From: Candida dubliniensis CD36
Lineage: Eukaryota; Ascomycota; Pichiomycetes; Serinales; Debaryomycetaceae
DNA length: 64,000 nucleotides
Assembly (NCBI RefSeq): GCF_000026945.1
Contig: NC_012864.1
Span: forward strand, 930,001-994,000
Direction of reading: 5' to 3'
Shown here one piece after another: positions 34,684-43,894 of the stretch. The notes under the pieces are model-generated. The model was not told the DNA's origin, searched no databases, and saw nothing but the letters and a program-made list of their open reading frames with translations. Numbering within the stretch: the first letter of the stretch is position 1; each line of letters begins with the position of its first letter. The position numbers and the translations under genes are program-made.

Positions 34684-34689
34684 ACGCGT
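34684..34689 (-). promoter_or_regulatory. MCB box (ACGCGT) upstream of MEC1
   Basis: An exact ACGCGT 37 bp before the MEC1 ATG, next to a GAA/TTC repeat, mirrors the arrangement before RFC3. It suggests MBF control but could lie within the leader. Confidence 0.5.
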
Positions 34690-35073
34690 TCTTCTTCTTC
34701 TTGATGGTTGTAAATTTTCCCATACACCAGAAGTTTGGCTTTGTTTTTTTTTTTTTTTCCTTTGTCTATAATCCCCCCAAAAACTAAGAACTTTGACACA
34801 CACAACAAAATACTTGGTACCAAGGGTATTTATACAATTTCTCAATATACGTATTTAATACTATACAAATAATAAATTCAATCAATGAGATTGGCTTATA
34901 AATAGTGTATACAAATTCATCGTTAATTCATTTCTATCCTATTTTCTGAGGAATAAGGGGAAGCTAGGAAGCAGACAACCATGCCTATTGTTTCAAACTT
35001 TGGTTCCAATTTGACCTTGAAACCAATTCTATATATAATCTTTTTTTTTTTTTTTCAAAATAATTAAATCCTT
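34690..35073. other. Intergenic region, MEC1 promoter / CKS1 3' end
   Basis: Holds a T run (34745-34758) and the MEC1 upstream region, with another T run just after CKS1 (35041-35055). No gene is supported. Confidence 0.6.
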
Positions 35074-35382
35074 TTATTGCCCGGGATTTAAGGGTCTTTT
35101 GAATAATAATATATGAGGTTCTGGAGCATGTGTTTCATAATGAGCCCAACCTAATGATTGAGTGATTCCTAACCCTCTCCATTCTTCTTCCGTCAATATT
35201 CTTAAAGTGCCGGTTTCTGCGTTAAAGTAATCTTGAGGAATTGCTTTCAACATATTCTTTGGTAACATGACATGCCTATACTCGTAAGAATCATCACTGT
35301 ATCTGGGACTATAGTGAATCATGTCTTGAAATTCCAATACTTTGGCTCTTTCTAAATCTGTTAAGAATCTTGGTTTCGACAT
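35074..35382 (-). CDS. CKS1: Cyclin-dependent kinase regulatory subunit Cks1
   Basis: A 102-residue protein covering the whole Cks/Suc1 fold: ARVLEFQ-like [33 protein letters not shown], the [11 protein letters not shown] strand-exchange hinge region, and [19 protein letters not shown] at the C-terminus. The anion-binding and HxPEPH hinge residues are present. It lacks the long Gln-rich tail of S. cerevisiae Cks1 (150 residues) and is close to metazoan and S. pombe core length. Role: binds Cdk1, promotes multisite phosphorylation of primed substrates, and assists proteasome recruitment in transcription. It is co-oriented with MEC1 downstream and the CWC25-like gene upstream. Confidence 0.96.
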   Translation of the reverse strand: MSKPRFLTDLERAKVLEFQDMIHYSPRYSDDSYEYRHVMLPKNMLKAIPQDYFNAETGTLRILTEEEWRGLGITQSLGWAHYETHAPEPHILLFKRPLNPGQ

Positions 35383-35651
35383 TGGGGATATAAATAAAAT
35401 TGAAAATTGTAAAATGGTAGTCTAAAAGAACGGAACAAAGAATTAACTATTGACGAAAAAAGAAAAAAAAACAAACAAGTTGATTATCAATAAACCTAGG
35501 AAATAAGTCTTGGATTATATGAAGAAAAAGAAAATTAGTGGTGATATGAATCCAATATATAGACAAGCAAATAGTTTTTATACTCCCGTAAGGGGAATTC
35601 TTAAAAATTAGAAAAGGTGTGGGAAATAATTTTACAACAGTTCTAGTTGGT

Positions 35652-35686
<35 letters not shown>

Positions 35687-36264
35687 CCACTCTCTCTCTC
35701 TCGACTGATCCTTTTCATATGTCCCCCTAAATTGACTTTTTTTTAGTTGGTAGTGAATACTAAATTTACTCAACAATATGAAAGAGAAAAAATAAAAGAG
35801 AGAATTTGATTGAAGATTTAACACGGCTCATACTTTTATGAACAATATAAAAATCATCCTCTTAGTTTATGGAATGTTAAAGTTTTCTTTCAATTGGTTG
35901 ATATGATTTGTAGGGCGTTTAGCAACTACGGAAAATCATGGTAGTTATTTATCAGAAGAAATCAGTTTAGCTTTAGTTTTGATCTACAATATTTTTAATT
36001 AATTATTTTTAACCTTTCAATCATATGTATTATATGGTTAATCTTTTTACGCCTTTGCGGAAAATCAGTCGATTTTAGAATTAATAGGCACTGATAAACA
36101 CTTTAGTGATTGAATAAATAGAGATTTTCTATTTTGGTATTTCCTTGCCGTTTTCCGAAAATCCGTCACCAAACCAACCAAGTAATCATAACTGTACACG
36201 TTAAACTAAGAGTAATTTCCAAGCTACAGATGCTAATCGTTTATTATACAACTATTTAACCAAA
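35383..36264. other. Intergenic region, CKS1 promoter / CWC25-like 3' end
   Basis: Contains a 34-nt T run directly followed by CTC repeats (35653-35701). An open frame on - (to 35824) translates this tract as poly-Lys and is rejected. No motif was assigned. Confidence 0.55.
35653..35701. repeat. T34 run followed by CT repeat
   Basis: An uninterrupted run of about 34 T, then CAC(TC)n. The longest homopolymer in the window, located about 270 bp before the CKS1 start. Confidence 0.9.
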
Positions 36265-36930
36265 CTATCTGTTAGGTGATCTATCTCTGCGACGAGTATG
36301 CGAAGAATTATGCTTTCGACTTCTCTCATGCTCATGTGATTTGTGTACTCTGTCTGAAGAACTTTTGGAGCTATGACTAAAACGATGAGAATGTTTATCA
36401 TTATTATGTGGTTTTTTGGAAACTCTTTGTGCTTGTTGTTGTTGCTGTTTTATTCTGAGTAATGGATCATCAGAATAACTGGTTTTGCTCGATTTACTCA
36501 TTCCAACCCCAATTATCTTGTTGATTCTATCACTAGTGTCACTGCCGTCTCTCTTTTTGCCCACAGCATGATTTCCTTTTAATAAATTCTCAACTTTGGT
36601 TTTGCCATCTGTAAACTCTACACTTGATTCAATAAACCCACTAGAATTTTCCTCCACTTTCTCATTACTTTCAAACGGCACATCATCATACATCCAATTC
36701 AATTTGGATAGTTTGAGCTTCTGTTGTTTGTTTAAATCTTTGATTTGGAATCGGTCTCCATGCTGTAGCTTCAATAGTTCTAAGTATTCTTGTTCTTGTT
36801 TATACTCTTGATTTCTCTCTTTTATTCGTTTGAGTTCATCTAATTTTTGCTGCTCTTCCTCCCAGACTTTTTGCTGGTTCTTGACTAATGCTGGATTCCA
36901 AGACTTCTTTAAATTCAAGTCACCTGCCAT
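36265..36930 (-). CDS. CWC25: Pre-mRNA splicing factor Cwc25-like
   Basis: A 221-residue protein. The N-terminal block MAGDLNLKKSWNPALVKNQ, then VWEEEQQKLDELKRIKERN, is the Cwc25/CIR N-terminal signature. It is followed by EYLELLKLQHGDR and KLNWMYDDVPFE, also typical of the family. The remainder is charged and disordered, ending in a Ser/His/Arg-rich RS-like tail (RSRKHNSSHTRRRDRSPNR). Yeast Cwc25 is 179 residues. Role: a step-1 splicing factor that joins the activated spliceosome after Prp2 and promotes branching near the branch-point helix. The start is the conserved MAGDLN. Confidence 0.9.
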   Translation of the reverse strand: MAGDLNLKKSWNPALVKNQQKVWEEEQQKLDELKRIKERNQEYKQEQEYLELLKLQHGDRFQIKDLNKQQKLKLSKLNWMYDDVPFESNEKVEENSSGFIESSVEFTDGKTKVENLLKGNHAVGKKRDGSDTSDRINKIIGVGMSKSSKTSYSDDPLLRIKQQQQQAQRVSKKPHNNDKHSHRFSHSSKSSSDRVHKSHEHERSRKHNSSHTRRRDRSPNR

Positions 36931-37418
36931 AGTTGATTATAGTGAGATATTAATGCTGAATTAATTGGATGTGTGTGTGTGTGTATGTGTGATGTGAATA
37001 CTTCTTTTGTTTGTATTTCTTTTTTTTTTTTTTGCTTACAATGACTTCATAGTAGTGCAATATACCAATAACTCAGTTGGTGATGGATGGGCTGGGTTAG
37101 CAACCAACTGATAAAGACATTTACAGCAGAAATCACTCTTACTTCAGAATTGCTATAGACATAACTTTTTTTTTGCTTACGTACTACAATTTTGTCAATA
37201 TAATCGCCAGTCATATTTGATTTATACATATGAAACTATAAAAATCAATAACTAAAAACCAATAATCCAATAATTCCTAGCAAATGTAGATTAATTTGCT
37301 CTAACATTAAAAGCACAACTAGTCATTTTAAACAGGAACTGGAACAGTAAACCAAGAATGTGAGACGTAGAACATTATCCACTCTATTCTTGTTACTTGT
37401 TTGTTGTTTCCATAAAAT
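36931..37418. other. Intergenic region, CWC25-like promoter / SUI1 3' end
   Basis: Includes a GT repeat at about 36971-36990 and a T run at 37020-37034. One 60-codon - frame (37047-37229) has no recognisable content. Confidence 0.55.
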
Positions 37419-37748
37419 CTAGAAACCGTGGATTTTGATATTTTTCTTTGGTAATTGCAACTGAGCAGTTAAAAATTCACTAACTTTAACTCTTTGATCA
37501 CCTTGTAATTGAATAACTTCACCCAATTCTTCATCCTTGACAATATTACCATTACAGGCAAAATCTTTTTTCAAAACTTTCAAAATCTTTTTTAAATCAT
37601 ATTCATTTGGAACACCTTGAACTGTGGTTAAAGTTTTTCTACCATTACGTTGTTGGATACGAATATGAATGTAATTTGTTGGTTGAGCTTCTGAATCACC
37701 AGTGTCGGCGAAGGGATCAAATGCGTTTAAGTTTTGGATAGTTGACAT
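37419..37748 (-). CDS. SUI1: Translation initiation factor eIF1
   Basis: A 109-residue protein from the ATG at 37748 (MSTIQNLNAFDPFADTGD); an in-frame upstream ATG adds seven unrelated residues. It is nearly superimposable on yeast Sui1 (108): IHIRIQQRNGRKTLTTVQG, YDLKKILKVLKKDFACNG and the C-terminal KKNIKIHGF are all present. Role: binds the 40S P-site region, keeps the scanning complex open and enforces AUG selection. Confidence 0.97.
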   Translation of the reverse strand: MSTIQNLNAFDPFADTGDSEAQPTNYIHIRIQQRNGRKTLTTVQGVPNEYDLKKILKVLKKDFACNGNIVKDEELGEVIQLQGDQRVKVSEFLTAQLQLPKKNIKIHGF

Positions 37749-39231
37749 ACAATGGACTAAAAATAACAATTAATTTGAAAACCTAGATAAAGTCTCGATT
37801 CCTTTCCTTTTTGTTTTCTAGTGTAGATTAATGGATAAAAACAACAGTAAGTATTCTTCTTAATGAATTAAAAATCCTTTTAAAAATAGAAGAATAAGTG
37901 TTTTGATAGTAAATAAATCGTAGGATAGATTTAGGTATAATAAACTTGTAGGTTTAACTTGACCAAAAAAAAAAGGAGAATAAGAAAAAAAAAAAAAAAA
38001 GAAAGGAAATGGAATGGAAAAGAAAATAATTTTTAAAATTTTTTTTTGTGTTAGAGTATGTCTAGTATAATGTGAGTGAGTGAGTAAGGCGCTAAGTATA
38101 GTAGTGTACTTGTGCACAATTGCCACTCATATTCATATTCGTTCAATAAAATAGAAAAATGAATGATCGCCTTTGCTGATTTCTTTTTCTCTCCTTAGTC
38201 AATGTTGGTTGATTGGTTGGGCATTTGTACACGACCCACAATTTCTTGGTTGACTTATATTTGCATTTGCACATGTGACTTTCAAGTATATAGAAAATCT
38301 ATAGCACACGAGTAATTGTAATTGTACTAGTATACTCATACCCCAACATTTTTGTTTTGTTTTCAGTTTTAGTTCTGCTCTTTTGAAAAGAGGTACCCCC
38401 AACTTCCAACAGTCATTAGTAAAGATGTGAATAGCCACTAATCTATTCCATTGGCACACAGACGAAAGATGTAGAAGTTGACTAAATGTCTTTTGATATA
38501 TAAACTGCTGTTGCTACCATTGGAGAACTTTACTAAGACCAACTTATTCAAGAAACAAATTTGGGGATATATTTCAATTGAACTTTGTTTTTTTTTTTTT
38601 CTTTTGTTTGTTCTTTTAGTGCTACATTTTAACATTATATTCAACAAAAAGGGGGTTTCTAATCATCTATAATCTTGTGAAGATTAAAACTATAACTTAA
38701 TTGATATCTAATTTGCCACTGGTAGTACTTGACTTGAATTGTATAAATGGCATTTCTTTTCGTTTCTTTCCAAGTCAAAAGAAAACACTACCAAACTAAG
38801 CCCATAAATATTTCTTGTCGTTAGCCCATTTTTCAAACAAATGTGGGAACAAGGCAACAAATTACATAGACCGATGGATCCATGACAGTTAATGATAATG
38901 CAAATCTTGCCCCCCCCCCCTCTCTCCCCACTGAAAAAATGAACTAAAAAAAAACACTTCGTAGCAATAATGCGAAGGGCAAAAACTAAAAAAAAGGGCC
39001 AACAGAAAAATAGTAGTTTGTTCAGTACTAACAATTGTTAAAGTATTTTCTTTTTTTTTTTTTTTTTCCTGTAACGTACAATCTTGAAAAAAAAAAAAAA
39101 AGTTTCAAAAGATTCAAATTCCAGTGCCTCTTTTGTTGGTTCCTTATTCTTTTTTTTTTTTTTTATATATATCTATTGTTATTTTCATTTTGTCTTAATT
39201 ACTTAATATAGGTTATCCTATTTCTATTATC
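37749..39231. other. Divergent intergenic region, SUI1 / CDS1
   Basis: A 1.5-kb divergent promoter region. Features include A/T runs, a CACATGTGACTT element at about 38270-38281 (inositol/choline-element-like core CATGTGA), and TATATATA before a T run about 65 bp from the CDS1 start. Several 60-110-codon frames lack coding character. Nothing else is assigned. Confidence 0.5.
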
Positions 39232-40590
39232 ATGACTTCAAGTACTAAGGACACCAGTCTAAAGCAAGTTGAGACTGAGGTTAGTTCTTCTAAATCAACT
39301 TCAATTACCCCAACCAATAATGAATTGTCCAATTCGACTTCTAAATCTACCCCATCAAATAACAAGAGTGTCGAACAAACAAAAGAGCAACCAGTGGTCA
39401 ATGAAAAGGAAAAGAAAAAACAAGCATTTGTTACTAGAACAATTTGGACATTTGTTATGATTGGTGGGTTTTTCGCCATTTTAGCATCGGGTCATTTAGC
39501 ATTAATTATTATGGTTTCAGTTTTCCAAATGTTAACATTTAAAGAAGTTATAGCATTGACATCTGAACCAGCAAGAGATAAAAAAATCCCTTGGAATAGA
39601 TCGTTGAATTGGTATTTCTTAGGTACCACTTGGTATTATTTAGATTTCCCAGCATTGTTTGATTTTTTCCAAGAATCAGTTTATTCAAGCAAATTTTTGA
39701 CATTATTAGTGAAAAATCATAAATTCATTAGTTATTCATTATATATTGCCGGGTTTGTATTTTTTGTTTGGACATTGAAAAAAGGATACTATAGATTTCA
39801 ATTTGCTCAATTATGTGTGACTCATATGACATTATTATTGGTAGTTTTCCAAGCTCATTTGATTATTGATAATATATTACAAGGTATAATTTGGTTCTTT
39901 TTGCCAGCTACATTAGTGATTGTTAATGATATTTTTGCTTATTTGTGTGGAATCACATTTGGTAGAACCCAGTTGATTGAAATAAGTCCCAAGAAAACCG
40001 TTGAAGGGTTTGTTGGTGCTTGGATATGTACCGGTATCGCTGGGGTTATTGCATCACATATTTTATCTAAATCAGATTATATGATTTGTCCAGCAGAGAA
40101 TTTGTCAACTCATTTATATAATTTCCCTCATTGTGACTTGAATCCAATTTACATACCTCAAGTTTATCAACTTCCAGCTAAAATTGTCGAAATCACTGGA
40201 TATGAACTCATTACTTTTAAGCCATTTTATTTTCATGCTGCAGTTTTAGCAACTTTTGCATCCTTGATTGCTCCTTTCGGGGGGTTCTTTGCTAGTGGAT
40301 TAAAACGTGCATTTGGTATCAAAGATTTTGGTGATACCATTCCTGGGCATGGTGGTATAACAGATAGATTTGATTGTCAGTTTTTAATGGGGTCATTCAC
40401 CTATTTGTACTATCATACTTTTGTCTCCAATCAAAACGTTAATTTGGGCCATGTTTTGCAATTGGCCATAATGAACTTATCTGTACCGCAATTGATTCAA
40501 TTAGTCAAGAGTTTGTTGAAATATTTGAACCGTGAAGAAGTGCTTAGTGGAGAACAATTGCTGCTCATTTTTGATATATTAGAAAATTGA
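39232..40590 (+). CDS. CDS1: CDP-diacylglycerol synthase (phosphatidate cytidylyltransferase)
   Basis: A 452-residue multi-pass membrane protein (yeast Cds1 457). Residues 1 to about 65 are a hydrophilic Ser/Thr-rich N-terminus, then hydrophobic segments start at about residue 72 (IWTFVMIGGFFAILASGHL). Signature motifs are VNDIFAYLCGITFGRT, SPKKTVEGFVGAW and the family signature SGLKRAFGIKDFGDTIPGHGG-I-T-D-R-F-D. Role: converts phosphatidic acid and CTP to CDP-diacylglycerol in the ER, the branch point toward phosphatidylinositol and phosphatidylserine. Confidence 0.96.
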   Translation: MTSSTKDTSLKQVETEVSSSKSTSITPTNNELSNSTSKSTPSNNKSVEQTKEQPVVNEKEKKKQAFVTRTIWTFVMIGGFFAILASGHLALIIMVSVFQMLTFKEVIALTSEPARDKKIPWNRSLNWYFLGTTWYYLDFPALFDFFQESVYSSKFLTLLVKNHKFISYSLYIAGFVFFVWTLKKGYYRFQFAQLCVTHMTLLLVVFQAHLIIDNILQGIIWFFLPATLVIVNDIFAYLCGITFGRTQLIEISPKKTVEGFVGAWICTGIAGVIASHILSKSDYMICPAENLSTHLYNFPHCDLNPIYIPQVYQLPAKIVEITGYELITFKPFYFHAAVLATFASLIAPFGGFFASGLKRAFGIKDFGDTIPGHGGITDRFDCQFLMGSFTYLYYHTFVSNQNVNLGHVLQLAIMNLSVPQLIQLVKSLLKYLNREEVLSGEQLLLIFDILEN

Positions 40591-40908
40591 AATATTGTGA
40601 CATGCAAATTGCTTTTTTCACTCTCCGAAAATGTAGTATTTTAGGATGTTTTATATTTCTACTACTATTTGTTATTAATAAGTATTAATTAGGTCAATAG
40701 ATCCCCCACCCAACGTCTAACTAAATACTGTTGTTGTAAATTGAACCCTCTAATCATCCTCTTGTTTCATGAAAAATGTGTGGTGTGTATTTACCAAATT
40801 TGATTTTGTTAGTACTGGATCTGGATCCACTTTTTTTTCTACAAGTTTATAACACTAGATTCAAATCTTTCTTTTTTTCTTTAGCTAAGCCGTCATTGGA
40901 TATCAGTC

Positions 40909-42008
40909 AACCAGCCTGACAATTGAAAAACTGATTGATTGTTGCTAATGTAGTTTGACTTATAGTTGATGTATAACTCTTAGTTTCTAACATGTCTGCG
41001 AATATAAGACAAGAAAAACTGGGCGTGTTAAAAGTACAAAAATTATACATTTTTTCAAACAACCAGCCAGCATAAATATTTTTTTTTTATGACTATTAAA
41101 AGACATATTATTTGTGTGATCTTTGTTCCCCGAATACGCTGGTTGTAATGTTGTTCTTGGATAGTGGCAAATAATATATATATAACGAATCACTCTGATG
41201 GGATCACTTGCATCATTGATCAACGATGATGTTATTATTTTTATGTAAATCCTTTGTTTTTCGAAGATATCCGGTCTTATTAATAATATTGTTGATCGTT
41301 CTGTCAAGTTATTATTATTCGATTTGACAGAAATACAATATAAAAGAAAAATATGCTTTAAACAATAAATGATTTATGAAGCTTCAGATATTGATGGAAA
41401 CTTTATTTTATTAGGCAACGTTGAATAGAAGAAGATGGTGCACCACAGATCATCTGAATTCAGAGAATGTAAAGCGTAAGCCACAAATCCTGGTTCTTAA
41501 CAACGAGGCAACTGCCTCGTTTTTTTTTTTTTTTATTAACAAGCGTAAATGACTTCTAATAAAATTCTCAAGCTGATTGCTAGGAAGTACTCTCTTGGTG
41601 TAGTAAAGTTAAGCCGATATAGATTAACCATATATTATATGCTGGTTGTATTTTTTCTGCAAGGTTGTGCCTTGAATAACTGCCTTTTACTATGGGATTG
41701 TTATGTGCACTGGTGATTTGCAAAAAAACTAATGGACACAAAGATCTCATCACCTGCCTAATTTGGACATTGCAGCATGCAAATCTCTCGACATAAGGAA
41801 AAAAAAAAATGCCGAAGTTGCGGTATACTTTGCTGCGAAAATGTTTCCTTCTACTTTAATAATTACAATATGAAATAGTATGAATTTGTTGCCATTGCAA
41901 TAGCCCAACGATAATTGACTAAAATTCCATTTCTATTTTTTTCAGCAAGCATCCTTTTTGTTCTTGGTTTGAGTTACTGGTACTGATTTTGATTTGTTTT
42001 AAACCAGC
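40909..42008. promoter_or_regulatory. Cluster of five AACCAGC (Ace2/Swi5-type) sites upstream of SCW11
   Basis: Exact AACCAGC at 40909-40915, 41061-41067 and 42002-42008 on +, and its complement GCTGGTT at 41138-41144 and 41641-41647. The 41061 copy overlaps a second CCAGC. The core ACCAGC/CCAGC is the known Ace2/Swi5 site, and SCW11 is an Ace2 target in yeast. Five copies in 1.1 kb are far more than expected in AT-rich DNA. Confidence 0.65.
41502..41534 (+). terminator. 8-bp hairpin followed by T15 (possible small-RNA 3' end)
   Basis: AACGAGGC (41502-41509) pairs perfectly with GCCTCGTT (41514-41521) around a 4-nt loop and runs straight into about 15 T. This is the expected form of a Pol III transcript end. 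The GC-rich stem is unusual locally. No A/B box or known RNA family was recognised in the preceding 150 bp. Confidence 0.4.
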
Positions 42009-42032
42009 ATAGCTTGATTTGATTCTAGTTCT

Positions 42033-42078
42033 GGTTCTGGTTCTGATTCTGATTCTGATTCTGATTCTGATTCTGATT
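42033..42078. repeat. Hexanucleotide repeat (GATTCT/GGTTCT)
   Basis: Two GGTTCT and five GATTCT-type units about 240 bp before the SCW11-like start. Confidence 0.85.
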
Positions 42079-42271
42079 TCAAAAACTATATAAATATGAT
42101 GATTTCCAATTCTTGATTTGAATGCCCTTTTTGTCTTGTTTGAAATCAATCAACTAACCTACTTTATTCTTTCACTAAACTTTGATTTATCAAGTTCAAC
42201 TCATTACATTCTTTATTAAATTTCCGGTCATTTCCTTTCACTTTCGTTATTATAAATAATCATACACCGAG

Positions 42272-42304
<33 letters not shown>

Positions 42305-42316
42305 CTATCATTAAAC

Positions 42317-43786
42317 ATGTTTTCAAATATTATTTCAACATTGGCACTTTTGCAATTGTTGAATGCTGCTCCAATTTTATTAACAAGATATCATGTTGCT
42401 GCTCCAACAACCGAGATAAAAACAGTTACAACTGGAACAACCACTGTTTGGTTACCACCGGTTGGTATATATATTAGTGATGGGCAAACATCCACCAGTA
42501 CTATAACAGATGGTCAATGGAATACTTATCCTGTTACATTCACTTCCATAATAAATAGAGATCAAGCTGCTCCTGCTCCTGTTCCAACACAACAAACAAC
42601 TGAAGCACAACCACAACCACCACAACAGCCTACCACTACTACCAGTTCTACTAGCCCGGCTCAACCAACAACAACTGAGCAACAACAACAACCTACAACA
42701 ACTGAACAACAACAACAACAGCAGCAACCAACATCAACCGAACAAGCCCAACCAAACACTACATCAACTGAACAAACTCCACAAGCTCCACAATCTACCG
42801 AACAAGGTCAGCAGCAACAACAGCCTACAACTACAGAACTAGCTCCACAATCTACTGAACAGAATGAAACTACTATACAATCACCTTCAACTACCAGCAT
42901 TAACTACACTTCCAGTTCCAGTTCCAGTTACAGTCCTACCTCAACCTCAACCTCTAGCTCTAGTTCGAGTCCAAGTTCTAGTGGAGATATCCTGGCTCCT
43001 TCTGCTATTGTGTACTCACCGTATGCCGACGACAGAAGCTGTAAATCTGCAGATACTATTAAATCTGATCTTCAATTAATCAACAGTAAAGGTATCAAAC
43101 AAATTAGATCTTATGGTACTGATTGTGGTTCATTAACTACTGTTCTTGAAACCTGTCGTGAATTGGGTATTACTGTCAATCAAGGAGTTTGGATGTCTAA
43201 TGCAGGTGTTGACTCTATTGATGATCAAGTTTCTGATGTCGTTAATTATGGGAAATCTAATGGTTGGGATGTCTTTAATTTAATCACCATTGGTAATGAA
43301 GCTATTGTTGCTGGATATGTTTCACCTTCAGATTTAGTCAGTAAAATAAAATCGGTCAAATCACAGTTACAAAGTGCTGGTTATAATGGTAAGGTTACCA
43401 CTTCTGAACCACCTGCCACTTATCTCAAATATCCTAGCTTCTGTACTGATGCTGACATTGATGTTGTTGGTATCAATCCACATTCTTATTTCAACGCAAA
43501 CATTTCACCAGAAAATGCTGGTTCATACATTGTTCATCAACAACAACAAGTTGCCGATATTTGTGGTGGGAAATCAATTCTCATTACTGAAACTGGTTAT
43601 CCTTCAAAAGGTTCTACTTTAGGAGTAAATGTACCTTCTCCAGAAAATCAAAAAATTGCCGTTTCTTCTATAATAAAAGAAACTGGTGGTGACTGTACTA
43701 TTTTGACTACTTATAACGACTTCTGGAAAGACCCAGGTCCATACGGTATTGAACAATACTTTGGAGTCATTGAATTATTTCAATAG
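42317..43786 (+). CDS. SCW11: Scw11-like cell-wall endo-1,3-beta-glucanase (GH17 family)
   Basis: A 489-residue secreted protein. A signal peptide lies at residues 1 to about 18 (MFSNIISTLALLQLLNAAP). A short region with VTTGTTTVWLPPVGIYISDG follows, as in Scw11/Scw-type proteins, then a long Gln/Pro/Thr linker of TEQ-QQ-PTT repeats (about 95-190) and a Ser-rich stretch. The GH17 catalytic domain occupies about 232-489, from PSAIVYSPYADDRSCK. Expected catalytic residues are visible: the acid in TIGNEAIV (Glu328) and the nucleophile in ITETGYPSKG (Glu425). In yeast, Scw11 is a soluble daughter-specific wall protein used in cell separation. Five AACCAGC sites upstream fit Ace2 control. Confidence 0.9.
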   Translation: MFSNIISTLALLQLLNAAPILLTRYHVAAPTTEIKTVTTGTTTVWLPPVGIYISDGQTSTSTITDGQWNTYPVTFTSIINRDQAAPAPVPTQQTTEAQPQPPQQPTTTTSSTSPAQPTTTEQQQQPTTTEQQQQQQQPTSTEQAQPNTTSTEQTPQAPQSTEQGQQQQQPTTTELAPQSTEQNETTIQSPSTTSINYTSSSSSSYSPTSTSTSSSSSSPSSSGDILAPSAIVYSPYADDRSCKSADTIKSDLQLINSKGIKQIRSYGTDCGSLTTVLETCRELGITVNQGVWMSNAGVDSIDDQVSDVVNYGKSNGWDVFNLITIGNEAIVAGYVSPSDLVSKIKSVKSQLQSAGYNGKVTTSEPPATYLKYPSFCTDADIDVVGINPHSYFNANISPENAGSYIVHQQQQVADICGGKSILITETGYPSKGSTLGVNVPSPENQKIAVSSIIKETGGDCTILTTYNDFWKDPGPYGIEQYFGVIELFQ

Positions 43787-43894
43787 GGTAATAGAGTAAG
43801 AATAAACACACGTATATAGATTTTTGTATTTCAATTTAATTTACTTTCGGTTCCCTTTTTTTTTTTTTCTAAATCATATCTAGTTTGGTTTATA

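Larger units (their letters stand above)
40591..42316. other. Intergenic region, CDS1 3' end / SCW11 promoter
   Basis: A 1.7-kb upstream region carrying five exact AACCAGC elements (listed separately), a hairpin plus T run at 41502-41534, a GATTCT hexamer array at 42033-42078 and a CAA leader repeat at 42273-42305. Open frames on - at 40987-41307 and 41919-42149 look spurious. Confidence 0.6.

Noticed and set aside
34647..34823. N-terminal extension of MEC1 (59 extra codons)
   Set aside because: It reads a T/A run as poly-Lys and overlaps the ACGCGT box; MTSNQ at 34646 gives normal Mec1 length.
35447..35824. 125-codon frame on - between CKS1 and CWC25-like
   Set aside because: Composed largely of Phe-rich and poly-Lys translation of T/A runs, with no recognisable domain.
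40987..41307. 106-codon frame on - upstream of SCW11
   Set aside because: No recognisable sequence, and it overlaps two AACCAGC sites in a region better explained as promoter.
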